NCBI RefSeq assembly: GCF_900115695.1
Contig: NZ_FOXK01000006.1
Location: 186,001-250,000, forward strand
DNA: 64,000 nt
DNA from: Ectopseudomonas toyotomiensis
GTDB lineage: Bacteria > Pseudomonadota > Gammaproteobacteria > Pseudomonadales > Pseudomonadaceae
Direction of reading: 5' to 3'
In this document: piece by piece, positions 55,119 through 63,738 of the stretch
Layout of the letters: the number at the start of each line of letters is the position of its first letter
Numbering within the stretch: the first letter of the stretch is position 1
Translations under genes and position numbers: made by a program
Notes under the pieces: generated by a model
Told to the model about the DNA's origin: nothing
Seen by the model: only the letters and a program-made list of their open reading frames with translations
Database searches by the model: none

Positions 55119-55598
55119 TCAGATGCTCTCCAGCTCCGACCACTCTTCCTCGGACATCATCTTGTCCAGCTCGACCAGGATCAGCAGCTCGCCGTTCTTG
55201 TTGCACACGCCCTGGATGAACTTGGCCGACTCGTCGTTGCCGACGTTCGGGGCAGTCTCGATCTCGGACTGACGCAGGTAGACCACTTCGGCCACGCTAT
55301 CGACCAGAATACCGACCACTTGCTTGTCCGCTTCGATGATGACGATACGGGTGTTGTCGGTGACCGGCGCCGAACCCAGGCCGAAACGCTGGCGGGTATC
55401 GATCACGGTGACCACATTGCCACGCAGGTTGATGATGCCCAGCACATAGCTCGGAGCACCCGGTACCGGGGCGATCTCGGTGTAACGCAGGACTTCCTGC
55501 ACCTGCATCACGTTGATGCCGTAGGTCTCGTTGTCCAGGCGAAAGGTCACCCACTGCAGAATCGGATCTTCGGCACCTTGTGCAGAACTTTTCTTCAT
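55119..55598 (-). CDS. cheW: Chemotaxis coupling protein CheW
   Basis: CheW bridges chemoreceptors and the kinase CheA. The 159 residues show the CheW fold: ILQWVTFRLDNETYGINVMQVQEVLRYTEIAPVPGAPSYVLGIINLRGNVVTVIDTRQRFGL (NLRG motif) and VDSVAEVVYLRQSEIETAP. The start at 55598 is preceded by the charged leader MKKSSAQGAEDP. A 95-base gap separates it from the upstream CheW-domain gene parP. Confidence 0.95.
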   Translation of the reverse strand: MKKSSAQGAEDPILQWVTFRLDNETYGINVMQVQEVLRYTEIAPVPGAPSYVLGIINLRGNVVTVIDTRQRFGLGSAPVTDNTRIVIIEADKQVVGILVDSVAEVVYLRQSEIETAPNVGNDESAKFIQGVCNKNGELLILVELDKMMSEEEWSELESI

Positions 55599-55693
55599 GT
55601 CCCTAGCCTCATCAAAAACCGCTCAGTGCGGCATGCGCGGGTCGACCCGCTTGTCATCAACTATAGAGCCCGTAGGCACAGGCTCACCAATTC

Positions 55694-56497
55694 TCAATGC
55701 AGTTTTCCGCCATTGAGGCGTTTCGCCCCGCCGCTGGCGATCAGCTCGGCCAGTGCCGCCACGTCGAGCAGCGCGCACATGTGCTCGATCACTGTACCGG
55801 CCAACCAGGGGCGCTGGGTACGCTGACTGCGCCACTTGACCTCGCTCGGGTCCAGGCGAATCGAACGGCTGACCTGATGCACCGACAGCCCCCACTCGTA
55901 GCCCTGCACCGAAATCACGTACTGCAGGCCTTCGCGGAAGTCATCTCGGTAACGGTCCGGCATCACCCAGCGTGCAGTGTCCAGCACCTTGAGGTTACCG
56001 GCCTGGCTCGGCAGGATACCGAGGAACCAATCCGGCTGACCGAACAGCGGCGTCAGTTCCTGACCTTCCAGTGGGTAGATCGACCCCAGGCAGATCAATG
56101 GCACGGCCAGGGTCAACCCGGCAACGTCGAACAGCAGGCATTCGAACGGCTCCTCGGCCCAGGCCGGGCGACCATCGGCCAGCAGCGCAGCCGGCTGCGG
56201 CGCCAGCTCGGCAGTGGGAGCAAGCGCTGGCGGCGCCTCATCGATGAGCGGAGCCTGTGTCGGTGCGAGCAATTCAACCGGCGCGACGTCCACCTGTACC
56301 TGCGGTTCAACCACGGTAGCGAGCACAACCGGCTCGACCAGCCGCGCATCGCGCACCTGCTCCTCGAGCACTGCGGCCTCGAACTCGTCGAGGCTGACGG
56401 ACATCTCCAGTTCGGCGGCGGCCTCCTGCAGCAGCCCGTCAAGGTAGGACTGCAGGGCCAACTGGGAACGCGTGGCGGTGGCGAGGTTACGACTCAT
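55694..56497 (-). CDS. parP: CheW-domain polar localisation protein ParP
   Basis: The 267-residue protein has a Pro/Ala-rich N-terminal region (about 1-110), then a C-terminal CheW-like domain (CLLFDVAGLTLAVPLICLGSIYPLEGQ, LGILPSQAGNLKVLDTARWVMP, WGLSVHQVSRSIRLDPSEVKW). In Vibrio, ParP links the polar landmark ATPase ParC to CheA and stabilises polar arrays. The preceding gene encodes a ParC-like ATPase, the classic parC-parP pair. It is therefore called ParP from context plus CheW fold. The start at 56497 gives MSRNLATATRSQLALQSYLD. Confidence 0.85.
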   Translation of the reverse strand: MSRNLATATRSQLALQSYLDGLLQEAAAELEMSVSLDEFEAAVLEEQVRDARLVEPVVLATVVEPQVQVDVAPVELLAPTQAPLIDEAPPALAPTAELAPQPAALLADGRPAWAEEPFECLLFDVAGLTLAVPLICLGSIYPLEGQELTPLFGQPDWFLGILPSQAGNLKVLDTARWVMPDRYRDDFREGLQYVISVQGYEWGLSVHQVSRSIRLDPSEVKWRSQRTQRPWLAGTVIEHMCALLDVAALAELIASGGAKRLNGGKLH

Positions 56498-56583
56498 GAC
56501 TGGAACCCGGAATAAGATCTTGACAGCCTATCGGCCGCTGCATGCTCCGACTTGAGTGTCGCAGTTCAACACAGACGCTCATT

Positions 56584-57372
56584 TCAAGCCACCTGCGCCG
56601 CCGGCTGATGACTCAGAAGATGCTTCAACAGCGCACGATAGGCGATCACCCCACGGCTGCCCGCATCGAACTGCGAGGGCGTGCGCCCTGCCCGGCTGGC
56701 ATCACGCAAGCGCGTGTCGACCGGGATATAGGCCGGCCACAGGTGCTCGGGATAGGTATTGCGCAGTACCCGCAGCGTACTCATGGACGCCTGGGTACGA
56801 CGGTCGAACAGCGTCGGCACGATGGTGTAGGGCAAGGCCTGCTTGCGCGAACGGTTGATCATCGCCAGCGTGGTGATCATCCGCTCCAGGCCCTTCACCG
56901 CGAGGAACTCGGTCTGTACCGGAATCACCAGTTGCTGGCTGGCTGCCAGGGCGTTGACCATCAGCACGCCGAGCAATGGCGGGCTGTCGATGACGGCATG
57001 ATCGAAATCTTCCCACAGCTGCGCCAGGCTCTTGGCGATAACCAGACCCAGGCCACTCTGCCCCGGCGACTGGCGTTCTAGCGTGGCCAGCGCGGTACTC
57101 GACGGCAACAGGGAGATATTCTCGTGACTGGTACTGTGCAGCAACTGCTTGGGCAGGCCTTGCGGCACATTGCCCTGGTGCAGGAACAGATCGAAGCAAC
57201 TGTGCTCCAGCGCATCGGGGTCATGACCGAAATAACTGGTCATCGACCCATGCGGATCGAGATCGACCACGACCACACGCTTGCCGGCATCGGCCAACAG
57301 GCCTGCCAGAGCGATGGAGGTGGTGGTCTTGCCGACCCCACCCTTCTGATTGGCTACTGCCCAGACTTTCAT
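56584..57372 (-). CDS. parC: ParA-family ATPase ParC (polar chemotaxis protein)
   Basis: The 262-residue protein has the deviant Walker A of ParA/MinD ATPases (NQKGGVGKTTTSIALAGLLADAGKRVVVVDLDPHGSMTSYFG) and Walker B-like HAVIDSPPLLGVLMVNALA, with later RSRKQALPYTIVPTLFD. In Vibrio and Pseudomonas such proteins at this locus place chemotaxis arrays at the cell pole. The motD gene precedes and parP follows. It is not a plasmid or chromosome ParA, since no parB or parS lies near. Confidence 0.88.
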   Translation of the reverse strand: MKVWAVANQKGGVGKTTTSIALAGLLADAGKRVVVVDLDPHGSMTSYFGHDPDALEHSCFDLFLHQGNVPQGLPKQLLHSTSHENISLLPSSTALATLERQSPGQSGLGLVIAKSLAQLWEDFDHAVIDSPPLLGVLMVNALAASQQLVIPVQTEFLAVKGLERMITTLAMINRSRKQALPYTIVPTLFDRRTQASMSTLRVLRNTYPEHLWPAYIPVDTRLRDASRAGRTPSQFDAGSRGVIAYRALLKHLLSHQPAAQVA

Positions 57373-57454
57373 TTTCTCTCATCCTCCCGGCAAGAGGCGC
57401 TCAGGCCGAGAATGGCTGTCGCACGCACGCAGCTGGCGACTGGGATTTGACGGC

Positions 57455-58264
57455 TCACGACTGTGGAACCCCCGACGCAGACGCTGGTGCAGGTTGCGTG
57501 CCAGCCTCCGACTGCTGGGTCGCGGCACTGCCAGCGCCACGTCGCGTGTCGAGGTTGCGCGAAATCACCAGCACCACCCGGCGATTACGCCCCCTGCCCT
57601 CGGCAGTGGCATTGTCCGCCACTGGCTGGAACTCACCGTAGCCCACGGCCGCCAGACGTGAAGGGTCGACGCCATCCATGGCCAACATGCGCACGATGCT
57701 CGCCGCGCGCGCCGAAGACAACTCCCAGTTGGTTGGATATTGAGCGGTCTGGATCGGCAGGTTATCGGTGAATCCTTCCACCTTAACCGGATTCTGATAA
57801 GGCGCCAGAATCTTGGCGACCTTCTCGATGATGTCGAACGCCTGATTGTTCGGAATGGCATCACCACTGGGAAACAGCAGACTGGAGCTGAGCTCGATCT
57901 CGATCCACATCTCGTTGCCGCGCACGGTCAGCTGATCACTCTGGATCAGCTCGCCAAACACCTCGCGCACGCTGGAGGCGATGCTTTGCAGGGTCGAATC
58001 CGAGCTGGGGTCGTCCATCGAGGTGTTATCAGGCTCACTGGTGCGCGGCCGCTCCTCGCCAACCGGAATCGGCTTGATCGAGCGATCGGGCTGATTGAAC
58101 ACGCCCGTCAGCGACTCCGAGAGGATCTTGTACTTGCCTTCGTTGATCGAGGAAATCGAGTACATCACCACGAAAAAGGCGAATAGCAAGGTGATGAAGT
58201 CGGCATAGGAGACCAGCCAACGCTCGTGATTCTCGTGCTCTTCATGATGCCGCCTGCGCGCCAT
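57455..58264 (-). CDS. motD: Flagellar stator protein MotD
   Basis: MotD (MotB-like) anchors the stator to peptidoglycan. The 269 residues have a cytoplasmic leader (RRRHHEEHENHERWLVSYAD), one membrane helix with the proton/ion-carrying Asp (YADFITLLFAFFVVMYSIS), and a C-terminal OmpA-like peptidoglycan-binding domain (SSSLLFPSGDAI, VEGFTDNLPI, NWELSSARAASIVRML). MotCD is the second stator set of Pseudomonas, important for swarming. It follows motC by 12 bases. Confidence 0.94.
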   Translation of the reverse strand: MARRRHHEEHENHERWLVSYADFITLLFAFFVVMYSISSINEGKYKILSESLTGVFNQPDRSIKPIPVGEERPRTSEPDNTSMDDPSSDSTLQSIASSVREVFGELIQSDQLTVRGNEMWIEIELSSSLLFPSGDAIPNNQAFDIIEKVAKILAPYQNPVKVEGFTDNLPIQTAQYPTNWELSSARAASIVRMLAMDGVDPSRLAAVGYGEFQPVADNATAEGRGRNRRVVLVISRNLDTRRGAGSAATQQSEAGTQPAPASASGVPQS

Positions 58265-58276
58265 GCCATACCTCCA

Positions 58277-59017
58277 TCAGTCCATGAAGCCTTGCAGCTT
58301 CAGTTCGATGGAGCGCGGGTTCTCACCCTCGGCGATGGACAGGATGCCTTCGAGGAGCATCTCGCGGTAACGCGACTGGCGCAGCGCGATGGACTTGAGC
58401 TTGTTGCCCGCCGGCAGCAGCAGCAGGTTGGCGAAACCGACGCCATAGATGGTGGCAACGAACGCCACGGCAATGCCGCTGCCGAGCATGCTCGGATCAG
58501 CCAGGTTGCCCATCACGTGGATCAGGCCCATCACCGCACCGATGATACCGATGGTTGGTGCATAGCCGCCCATGCTCTCGAACACCTTGGCGGCCTGGAT
58601 ATCGCGCGCCTCCTGGGTATAGAGGTCGACCTCCAGAATACTGCGAATGGACTCAGGCTCGGCGCCGTCGACCAGCAACTGCAGACCTTTTCGCGCATAG
58701 GGGTCAGGCTCGGCATCGGCCACTGCTTCCAGGCCGAGCAGGCCTTCCTTGCGCGCCACCATGCTCCAACCGGTCACACGATTGATACCACCGACCAGAT
58801 CGATACGCGGTGGGAAGAAGATCCAGCGCATGATGCTCATGGCACGCTTGAACACCTGCACCGGCGCCTGCAGAAAAGCCGCGCCCAGCGTACCGCCGAT
58901 GACGATCAGCGCCGCCGGACCGTTGAGCAAGGCGCCAGCGTGCCCGCCTTCGAGATAATTGCCGCCCAGAATGGCAACGAACGCCAGGATGACGCCAATC
59001 AGGCTCAGTACATCCAT
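58277..59017 (-). CDS. motC: Flagellar stator protein MotC
   Basis: MotC (MotA-like) forms the stator ion channel with MotD. The 246-residue protein has four membrane helices (from MDVLSLIGVILAFVAILGG), the conserved AFLQAPVQVFKRAM and RKGLQLLVDGAEPESIRSIL cytoplasmic loop, and GGYAPTIGIIGAVMGLI. The second ATG (59017) was chosen because GGAA lies 8-9 bases upstream of it; the first (59023) is too close to that site. It is followed by motD after 12 bases and preceded by cheB on the same strand. Confidence 0.93.
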   Translation of the reverse strand: MDVLSLIGVILAFVAILGGNYLEGGHAGALLNGPAALIVIGGTLGAAFLQAPVQVFKRAMSIMRWIFFPPRIDLVGGINRVTGWSMVARKEGLLGLEAVADAEPDPYARKGLQLLVDGAEPESIRSILEVDLYTQEARDIQAAKVFESMGGYAPTIGIIGAVMGLIHVMGNLADPSMLGSGIAVAFVATIYGVGFANLLLLPAGNKLKSIALRQSRYREMLLEGILSIAEGENPRSIELKLQGFMD

Positions 59018-59042
59018 GCGCATGTTTCCGACTTAGCGTTCG

Positions 59043-60179
59043 TCACTGGCAGGCCTCGGTCAGGTGCCGGCCGATGTCATCCAGGCCGTAGACCGCATCC
59101 GCCAGATTGGCTTTGACCACGGCCATAGGCATGCCATAGATCACGCAACTGGCCTCGTCCTGCGCCCACACCTGGCTACCGCCCTGCTTGAGCAGGCGCG
59201 CACCCTCACGGCCATCGGCGCCCATGCCGGTGAGTACCACGGCCAGCACCTTGTCACCGTAGGACTTGGCGGCAGAGCCAAAAGTGATATCGACACAGGG
59301 TTTGTAATTGAGGCGTTCGTCACCTGGCAGGATTTTTATCGCGCCACGCGCATCGACCATCATCTGCTTGCCACCAGGCGCCAGCAGCGCCAGGCCTGGG
59401 CGCAGGATATCGCCATCCTCAGCTTCCTTGACCTGAATGCGGCAGAGCTTGTCAAGGCGCTCGGCAAAAGCCTTGGTGAAGGCCGCCGGCATATGCTGGA
59501 TCAGAACCAACGGCGCCGGAAAATTGGCCGGAAGCTGGGTCAACACGCGCTGCAGCGCCACCGGGCCACCGGTCGAGGTACCAATAGCCACCAGCTTGTA
59601 GGCCTTGCGCTTGGGCGCTGATGACGTAGGGGCTGCGCCACCGGCCGCTGCTGTCGGACGCGCAGGGACAGCGGGAGCCGGTGCAGCAGGTCGCGTCGAG
59701 ACAGCAGGACGACTGGTCGGCGCCGCGCTCGGACTAGCCGCAGTCGGCGCCGGAGCCACCGCGGCCGCACTGAAACGGCGATTGCTGCGCGCGATGCTGT
59801 GCACCTTCTCGCACAGCATCTGCTTGACCTTCTCGGGGTTGCGCGAGATGTCTTCGAAATTCTTCGGCAGGAAATCCACAGCACCCGCATCCAGCGCATC
59901 GAGCGTGACACGGGCGCCTTCATGGGTCAGCGAGGAGAACATCAGCACCGGCGTCGGACAGCGCTGCATGATATTTCGAACCGCAGTGATGCCATCCATC
60001 ATCGGCATCTCGTAATCCATGGTGATCACGTCGGGCTTGAGCGCCAACGCCTGATCGATGGCTTCCCGCCCATTGGTGGCCGTACCCACGACCTGAATAC
60101 TGGGGTCAGCAGACAGAATTTCCGACACGCGCCGACGGAAGAAACCGGAGTCGTCTACCACCAAGACCTTGACTACCAT
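59043..60179 (-). CDS. cheB: Chemotaxis methylesterase/glutamine deamidase CheB
   Basis: CheB demethylates or deamidates chemoreceptors to reset adaptation when phosphorylated by CheA. The 378 residues have an N-terminal receiver ([14 protein letters not shown], phospho-Asp in [14 protein letters not shown]), an Ala/Pro-rich linker of about 45 residues (about 140-190), and a C-terminal methylesterase with the Ser active-site segment [31 protein letters not shown], and [16 protein letters not shown]. The ATG at 60179 follows TAGGAG at a good distance. A hairpin lies between it and cheA. Confidence 0.95.
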   Translation of the reverse strand: MVVKVLVVDDSGFFRRRVSEILSADPSIQVVGTATNGREAIDQALALKPDVITMDYEMPMMDGITAVRNIMQRCPTPVLMFSSLTHEGARVTLDALDAGAVDFLPKNFEDISRNPEKVKQMLCEKVHSIARSNRRFSAAAVAPAPTAASPSAAPTSRPAVSTRPAAPAPAVPARPTAAAGGAAPTSSAPKRKAYKLVAIGTSTGGPVALQRVLTQLPANFPAPLVLIQHMPAAFTKAFAERLDKLCRIQVKEAEDGDILRPGLALLAPGGKQMMVDARGAIKILPGDERLNYKPCVDITFGSAAKSYGDKVLAVVLTGMGADGREGARLLKQGGSQVWAQDEASCVIYGMPMAVVKANLADAVYGLDDIGRHLTEACQ

Positions 60180-60192
60180 ACACACTCCTAGA

Positions 60193-60215
60193 CGGCGTGG
60201 ACCTCGGGTCCACGC
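60193..60215 (-). other. Hairpin between cheA and cheB
   Basis: GGCGTGGACC-TCG-GGTCCACGCC is a perfect 10-base stem without a T-run in either direction. It lies after the cheA stop and ends two bases before the cheB ribosome binding site. It may set the cheB:cheA expression ratio. Confidence 0.5.
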
Positions 60216-60224
60216 CGCGAAACA

Positions 60225-62444
60225 TCAGAAACGTCGAGCGTAGCGCTTGAGCATGCTCGGTACGTCGAGAATCAACGCGATGCGTCCGTCACCCGTGATC
60301 GTGGCGCCGGACATTCCGGGCGTGCCTTGCAGCATCTTGCCCAGTGGCTTGATTACCACTTCTTCCTGCCCGACCAGTTGATCGACGACAAAGCCGATGC
60401 GCTGACTGCCAACGGTGAGAATCACCACATGGCCTTCGCGCTGACCTTCATGGAAGGCCTGCGGTACCAGCCAGCGCTTGAGATAGAACAGTGGCAGCGC
60501 CTTGTCGCGCACGATCACCACTTCCTGACCGTCGACCACGTTGGTGCGCGACAGGTCGAGATGGAAGATCTCGTTGACGTTGACCAGCGGGAAAGCGAAG
60601 GCCTGATTCTCCAGCATCACCATCAGCGTCGGCATGATCGCCAGGGTCAGTGGCACCTTGATGATGATCTTCGAGCCCTGCCCCTTCTGCGAGAACACGT
60701 TGACCGTACCATTGAGCTGGGAAATCTTGGTCTTCACCACGTCCATGCCGACACCGCGACCGGACACGTCGGAGATCTCGGTCTTGGTCGAGAAGCCCGG
60801 GGCGAAGATCAGGTTGTAGCATTCGAACTCGTTGAGACGATCGGCCGCGTCCTTGTCCAGCAGGCCCTTCTCCACGGCCTTGGCACGCAGCACGTCGGCG
60901 TCCATACCCTTGCCGTCATCGGTGATCGACAACAGGATGTGATCGCCTTCCTGCTCGGCGGACAGCACCACGCGCCCAGCGCGAGCCTTGCCGCTCTTCT
61001 CGCGTTCTTCCGGGGTTTCCACGCCATGGTCGACGGCGTTGCGCACCAAGTGCACCAGCGGGTCAGCCAAGGCCTCGACCAGGTTCTTGTCGAGGTCGGT
61101 TTCCTCGCCCACCAGCTCGAGGTTGATTTCCTTCTTCAGGTTACGCGCCAGATCGCGGACCAGACGCGGGAAGCGGCCGAAGACCTTCTTGATCGGCTGC
61201 ATGCGGGTCTTCATCACCGACGTCTGCAGATCCGCCGTGACCACGTCGAGGTTCGACACAGCCTTGGACATCGCCTCGTCGCCGCTGTTGAGTCCCAGGC
61301 GCACCAGACGGTTACGCACCAGCACCAGTTCGCCGACCATGTTCATGATCTCGTCGAGGCGCGCAGTGTCGACCCGTACGGTGGTTTCCGCTTCGCTCGC
61401 GGCCGGCGCCTTGTCGGCAGCCGGCGCAGGCGCGGCGGAAGCACGAGCGGCAGCAGGCTCAGCCTTGGCTGCTGCGGGCTTGGCAGGTGCGGCGGCCTTG
61501 GGCGCTGCTGCAGGTTTGGCCGCGGCGGCAGGCGCGGGCGCCGGCTCAGCGGGCGGCACGAATTTGCCTTTGCCGTGCAATTGATCGAGCAAGGACTCGA
61601 ACTCGTCGTCGGTGATCTCATCACCCGCCGGAGCGGGCGCTGCAGCAACGGCTGCAACCGGAGCAGCGGCTTCGGCGGTGGCCGAGAACTGACCTTTGCC
61701 ATGCAGTTGATCGAGCAGCGCTTCGAATTCGTCGTCGGTGATCTCATCGCCTGCCGCTACGCCAGCAGGCGCAGAAGCGCCTACCGCAGCGGCAGGCGTT
61801 TCGACCGTGCCGGCGAACTGCCCCTTGCCGTGCAACTGATCGAGCAGCGACTCGAACTCGTCATCGGTGATCTCATCGCTGGCACTGGTCTGCGCACTTG
61901 GGGCGGCAGCCGGCGCGTCACCCAGGGCATCGAGCAGTTGCTCGAATTCGCTGTCGGTGATGTCGCCCGCGGCAGCGGACGGCGTAACTGGCTGAGACAC
62001 CGGCACGGGTTCCGGCTCGGCCTGCTGCACCGGCGCAGGAGCCGCTTCGGCGCCGCCCGGTTCGGCCAGGCGTGACAATGCCGCCAGAAGTTCAGGCGAC
62101 GCGGGCGTCGGCTCGCGGCGCTCACGCACCTCGCCGAACATGCCATTTACTGCATCAAGAGCCTCGAGCACCACATCCATCAGCTCCGAATCGACGCGAC
62201 GCTCACCCTTGCGCAGGATGTCGAAGACGTTTTCGGCGATATGGCAGCACTCCACCAACTCGTTGAGCTGGAGGAAACCCGCTCCGCCCTTGACGGTATG
62301 GAAACCGCGGAAGATGGCGTTGAGCAGGTTCATGTCGTCCGGTCGGCTTTCCAGCTCGACTAACTGTTCGGACAACTGTTCGAGAATCTCGCCGGCCTCT
62401 ACCAGGAAATCCTGGAGGATCTCTTCATCGGCGCCGAAGCTCAT
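60225..62444 (-). CDS. cheA: Chemotaxis histidine kinase CheA
   Basis: CheA phosphorylates CheY and CheB in response to receptor signals. The 739 residues contain an N-terminal Hpt domain with phospho-His 49 (FRGFHTVKGGAGF), a low-complexity linker (about residues 110-340) with four copies of an acidic ITDxEFExLLD motif at about residues 162, 192, 235 and 277, a dimerisation domain, a kinase domain (HLVRNAVDHGVETPEER N-box, DDGKGMD G-box, GRGVGMDVVK), and a C-terminal CheW-like regulatory domain. No separate P2 response-regulator-binding domain was recognised; the repeats may serve instead. It lies between cheZ and cheB. Confidence 0.96.
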   Translation of the reverse strand: MSFGADEEILQDFLVEAGEILEQLSEQLVELESRPDDMNLLNAIFRGFHTVKGGAGFLQLNELVECCHIAENVFDILRKGERRVDSELMDVVLEALDAVNGMFGEVRERREPTPASPELLAALSRLAEPGGAEAAPAPVQQAEPEPVPVSQPVTPSAAAGDITDSEFEQLLDALGDAPAAAPSAQTSASDEITDDEFESLLDQLHGKGQFAGTVETPAAAVGASAPAGVAAGDEITDDEFEALLDQLHGKGQFSATAEAAAPVAAVAAAPAPAGDEITDDEFESLLDQLHGKGKFVPPAEPAPAPAAAAKPAAAPKAAAPAKPAAAKAEPAAARASAAPAPAADKAPAASEAETTVRVDTARLDEIMNMVGELVLVRNRLVRLGLNSGDEAMSKAVSNLDVVTADLQTSVMKTRMQPIKKVFGRFPRLVRDLARNLKKEINLELVGEETDLDKNLVEALADPLVHLVRNAVDHGVETPEEREKSGKARAGRVVLSAEQEGDHILLSITDDGKGMDADVLRAKAVEKGLLDKDAADRLNEFECYNLIFAPGFSTKTEISDVSGRGVGMDVVKTKISQLNGTVNVFSQKGQGSKIIIKVPLTLAIMPTLMVMLENQAFAFPLVNVNEIFHLDLSRTNVVDGQEVVIVRDKALPLFYLKRWLVPQAFHEGQREGHVVILTVGSQRIGFVVDQLVGQEEVVIKPLGKMLQGTPGMSGATITGDGRIALILDVPSMLKRYARRF

Positions 62445-62456
62445 ATTGTGTGCTCC

Positions 62457-63245
62457 TTAGAACCCTAGGCTGGACAGCAGGTCGTCGACATCGTCTTGGC
62501 TGGAGGCGACGTCATCACGCTTATCGGCATGAATCTGCGGACCTTCACCCCGCGATGGCTCTTTTGATTTTTCCTGTTCGGTACGCAGCGCTTCGTGGTC
62601 GTGCTGAATACCGGCAAAACGGTCGACCTGGCTGGCCATGAGCATCAGCTTGAGCAGGTTGCTTTCCACTTCGGTCACCAGCTGGGTGACACGCTTGATC
62701 ACCTGGCCGGTAAGGTCCTGATAGTCCTGAGCCAACAGAATGTCGTTGAGGTGGCCGGAGAGCTTGGCGCCATCTCGTTCACTGCGGGCGAGGAACAGCT
62801 CGACACGCTTGGCCAGCTCGCGGAAGCCGTCGGCACCGATTTCGCGGCGCATGAAGCGGCCCCACTCAGCGCTGAGGCTCTGCGCTTCGTCACTGAGGTC
62901 GTTGACCAGCGGCGCACTCTGCTCGACCAGATCCATGGTCCGGTTGGCGGCCTTCTCGGTCATGGTCACGACGTAGTTCAGGCGCTCGGTCGCATCGGCG
63001 ATCTGCGACAGCTCCTGGGCATGCGGCATACGCGGATCGAGCTGAAAATTGACAATGGCGTTGTGCAGTTCACGGGTCAGTTTGCCGACCTCGTGATACA
63101 GTCCGCGATCGCGGACCTTGTTCAGCTCGTTGATCAGTTGCACCGCGGCGCCGAAATTACCTTGTTCAAGGCTATCGACCAGATCGCGGGCATTGTTTTT
63201 CAGGGTCGACTCGAGGTCACCCAGCGTGGAGTCATCGTGTTCCAT
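62457..63245 (-). CDS. cheZ: CheY phosphatase CheZ
   Basis: CheZ dephosphorylates CheY-P to end the run/tumble signal. The 262-residue protein is helical and carries the catalytic segment DILLAQDYQDLTGQVIKRV, with the essential Asp and Gln, and a C-terminal CheY-binding tail ending DVDDLLSSLGF. The start at 63245 gives MEHDDSTLGDLESTL. It follows cheY after 19 bases on the same strand. Confidence 0.95.
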   Translation of the reverse strand: MEHDDSTLGDLESTLKNNARDLVDSLEQGNFGAAVQLINELNKVRDRGLYHEVGKLTRELHNAIVNFQLDPRMPHAQELSQIADATERLNYVVTMTEKAANRTMDLVEQSAPLVNDLSDEAQSLSAEWGRFMRREIGADGFRELAKRVELFLARSERDGAKLSGHLNDILLAQDYQDLTGQVIKRVTQLVTEVESNLLKLMLMASQVDRFAGIQHDHEALRTEQEKSKEPSRGEGPQIHADKRDDVASSQDDVDDLLSSLGF

Positions 63246-63264
63246 AGCACCCTCGCGGCTGACA

Positions 63265-63639
63265 TCAGCCGTTGACCCGCTCGAAGATCTTCTCGATCTT
63301 TTCCTTCAACACCTGAGCGGTGAAGGGTTTGACCACGTAGCCATTCACACCGGCCTGGGCCGCCTCGATGATCTGATCGCGCTTGGCTTCAGCAGTCACC
63401 ATCAGCACCGGCAGGTGCTTGAGGCGCTCGTCGGCACGTACGGCGCGCAGCAGGTCGATGCCGGTCATGCCAGGCATGTTCCAGTCGGTCACCAGAAAGT
63501 CGAAACTGCCGCTTTGCAGCATCGGCAGCGCCGAGGTGCCGTCATCGGCTTCCGCGGTGTTGGTGAAACCCAAATCCCGCAAGAGGTTCTTGATGATCCG
63601 TCGCATCGTCGAGAAATCGTCAACGATGAGGATTTTCAT
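63265..63639 (-). CDS. cheY: Chemotaxis response regulator CheY
   Basis: CheY-P binds the flagellar switch to change rotation. The 124-residue single receiver domain shows [15 protein letters not shown] with acidic residues at 12-13, the phosphorylation Asp57 in [12 protein letters not shown], the Thr in [12 protein letters not shown], and the Lys109 region [12 protein letters not shown]. The ATG at 63639 gives [11 protein letters not shown]; a longer open frame upstream was rejected. The order fliA-cheY-cheZ-cheA-cheB-motC-motD is that of the main Pseudomonas motility cluster. Confidence 0.96.
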   Translation of the reverse strand: MKILIVDDFSTMRRIIKNLLRDLGFTNTAEADDGTSALPMLQSGSFDFLVTDWNMPGMTGIDLLRAVRADERLKHLPVLMVTAEAKRDQIIEAAQAGVNGYVVKPFTAQVLKEKIEKIFERVNG

Positions 63640-63738
63640 GTTCTTGTCCAAGTCGACCTCCGTACAGTCCCAAACGTATTGCGCTTGCAACTACGCCCTT
63701 TAATCGTGAAACCGTTTGCGCCTGCGAGTACGCCGCGT

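Noticed and set aside
56584..57372. Chromosome-partition parA near a replication origin
   Set aside because: No parB, parS, gidA/gidB or dnaA nearby; the position between motD and parP identifies the polar chemotaxis ATPase.
61562..61961. Regularly spaced repeats resembling a repeat array in cheA
   Set aside because: Spacing of 126-129 bases and maintained reading frame show protein-level repeats; not CRISPR.
60327..62075. A 582-codon open frame antisense to cheA
   Set aside because: Shadow of cheA; the repeated glycine/arginine-rich region only mirrors the CheA linker repeats.
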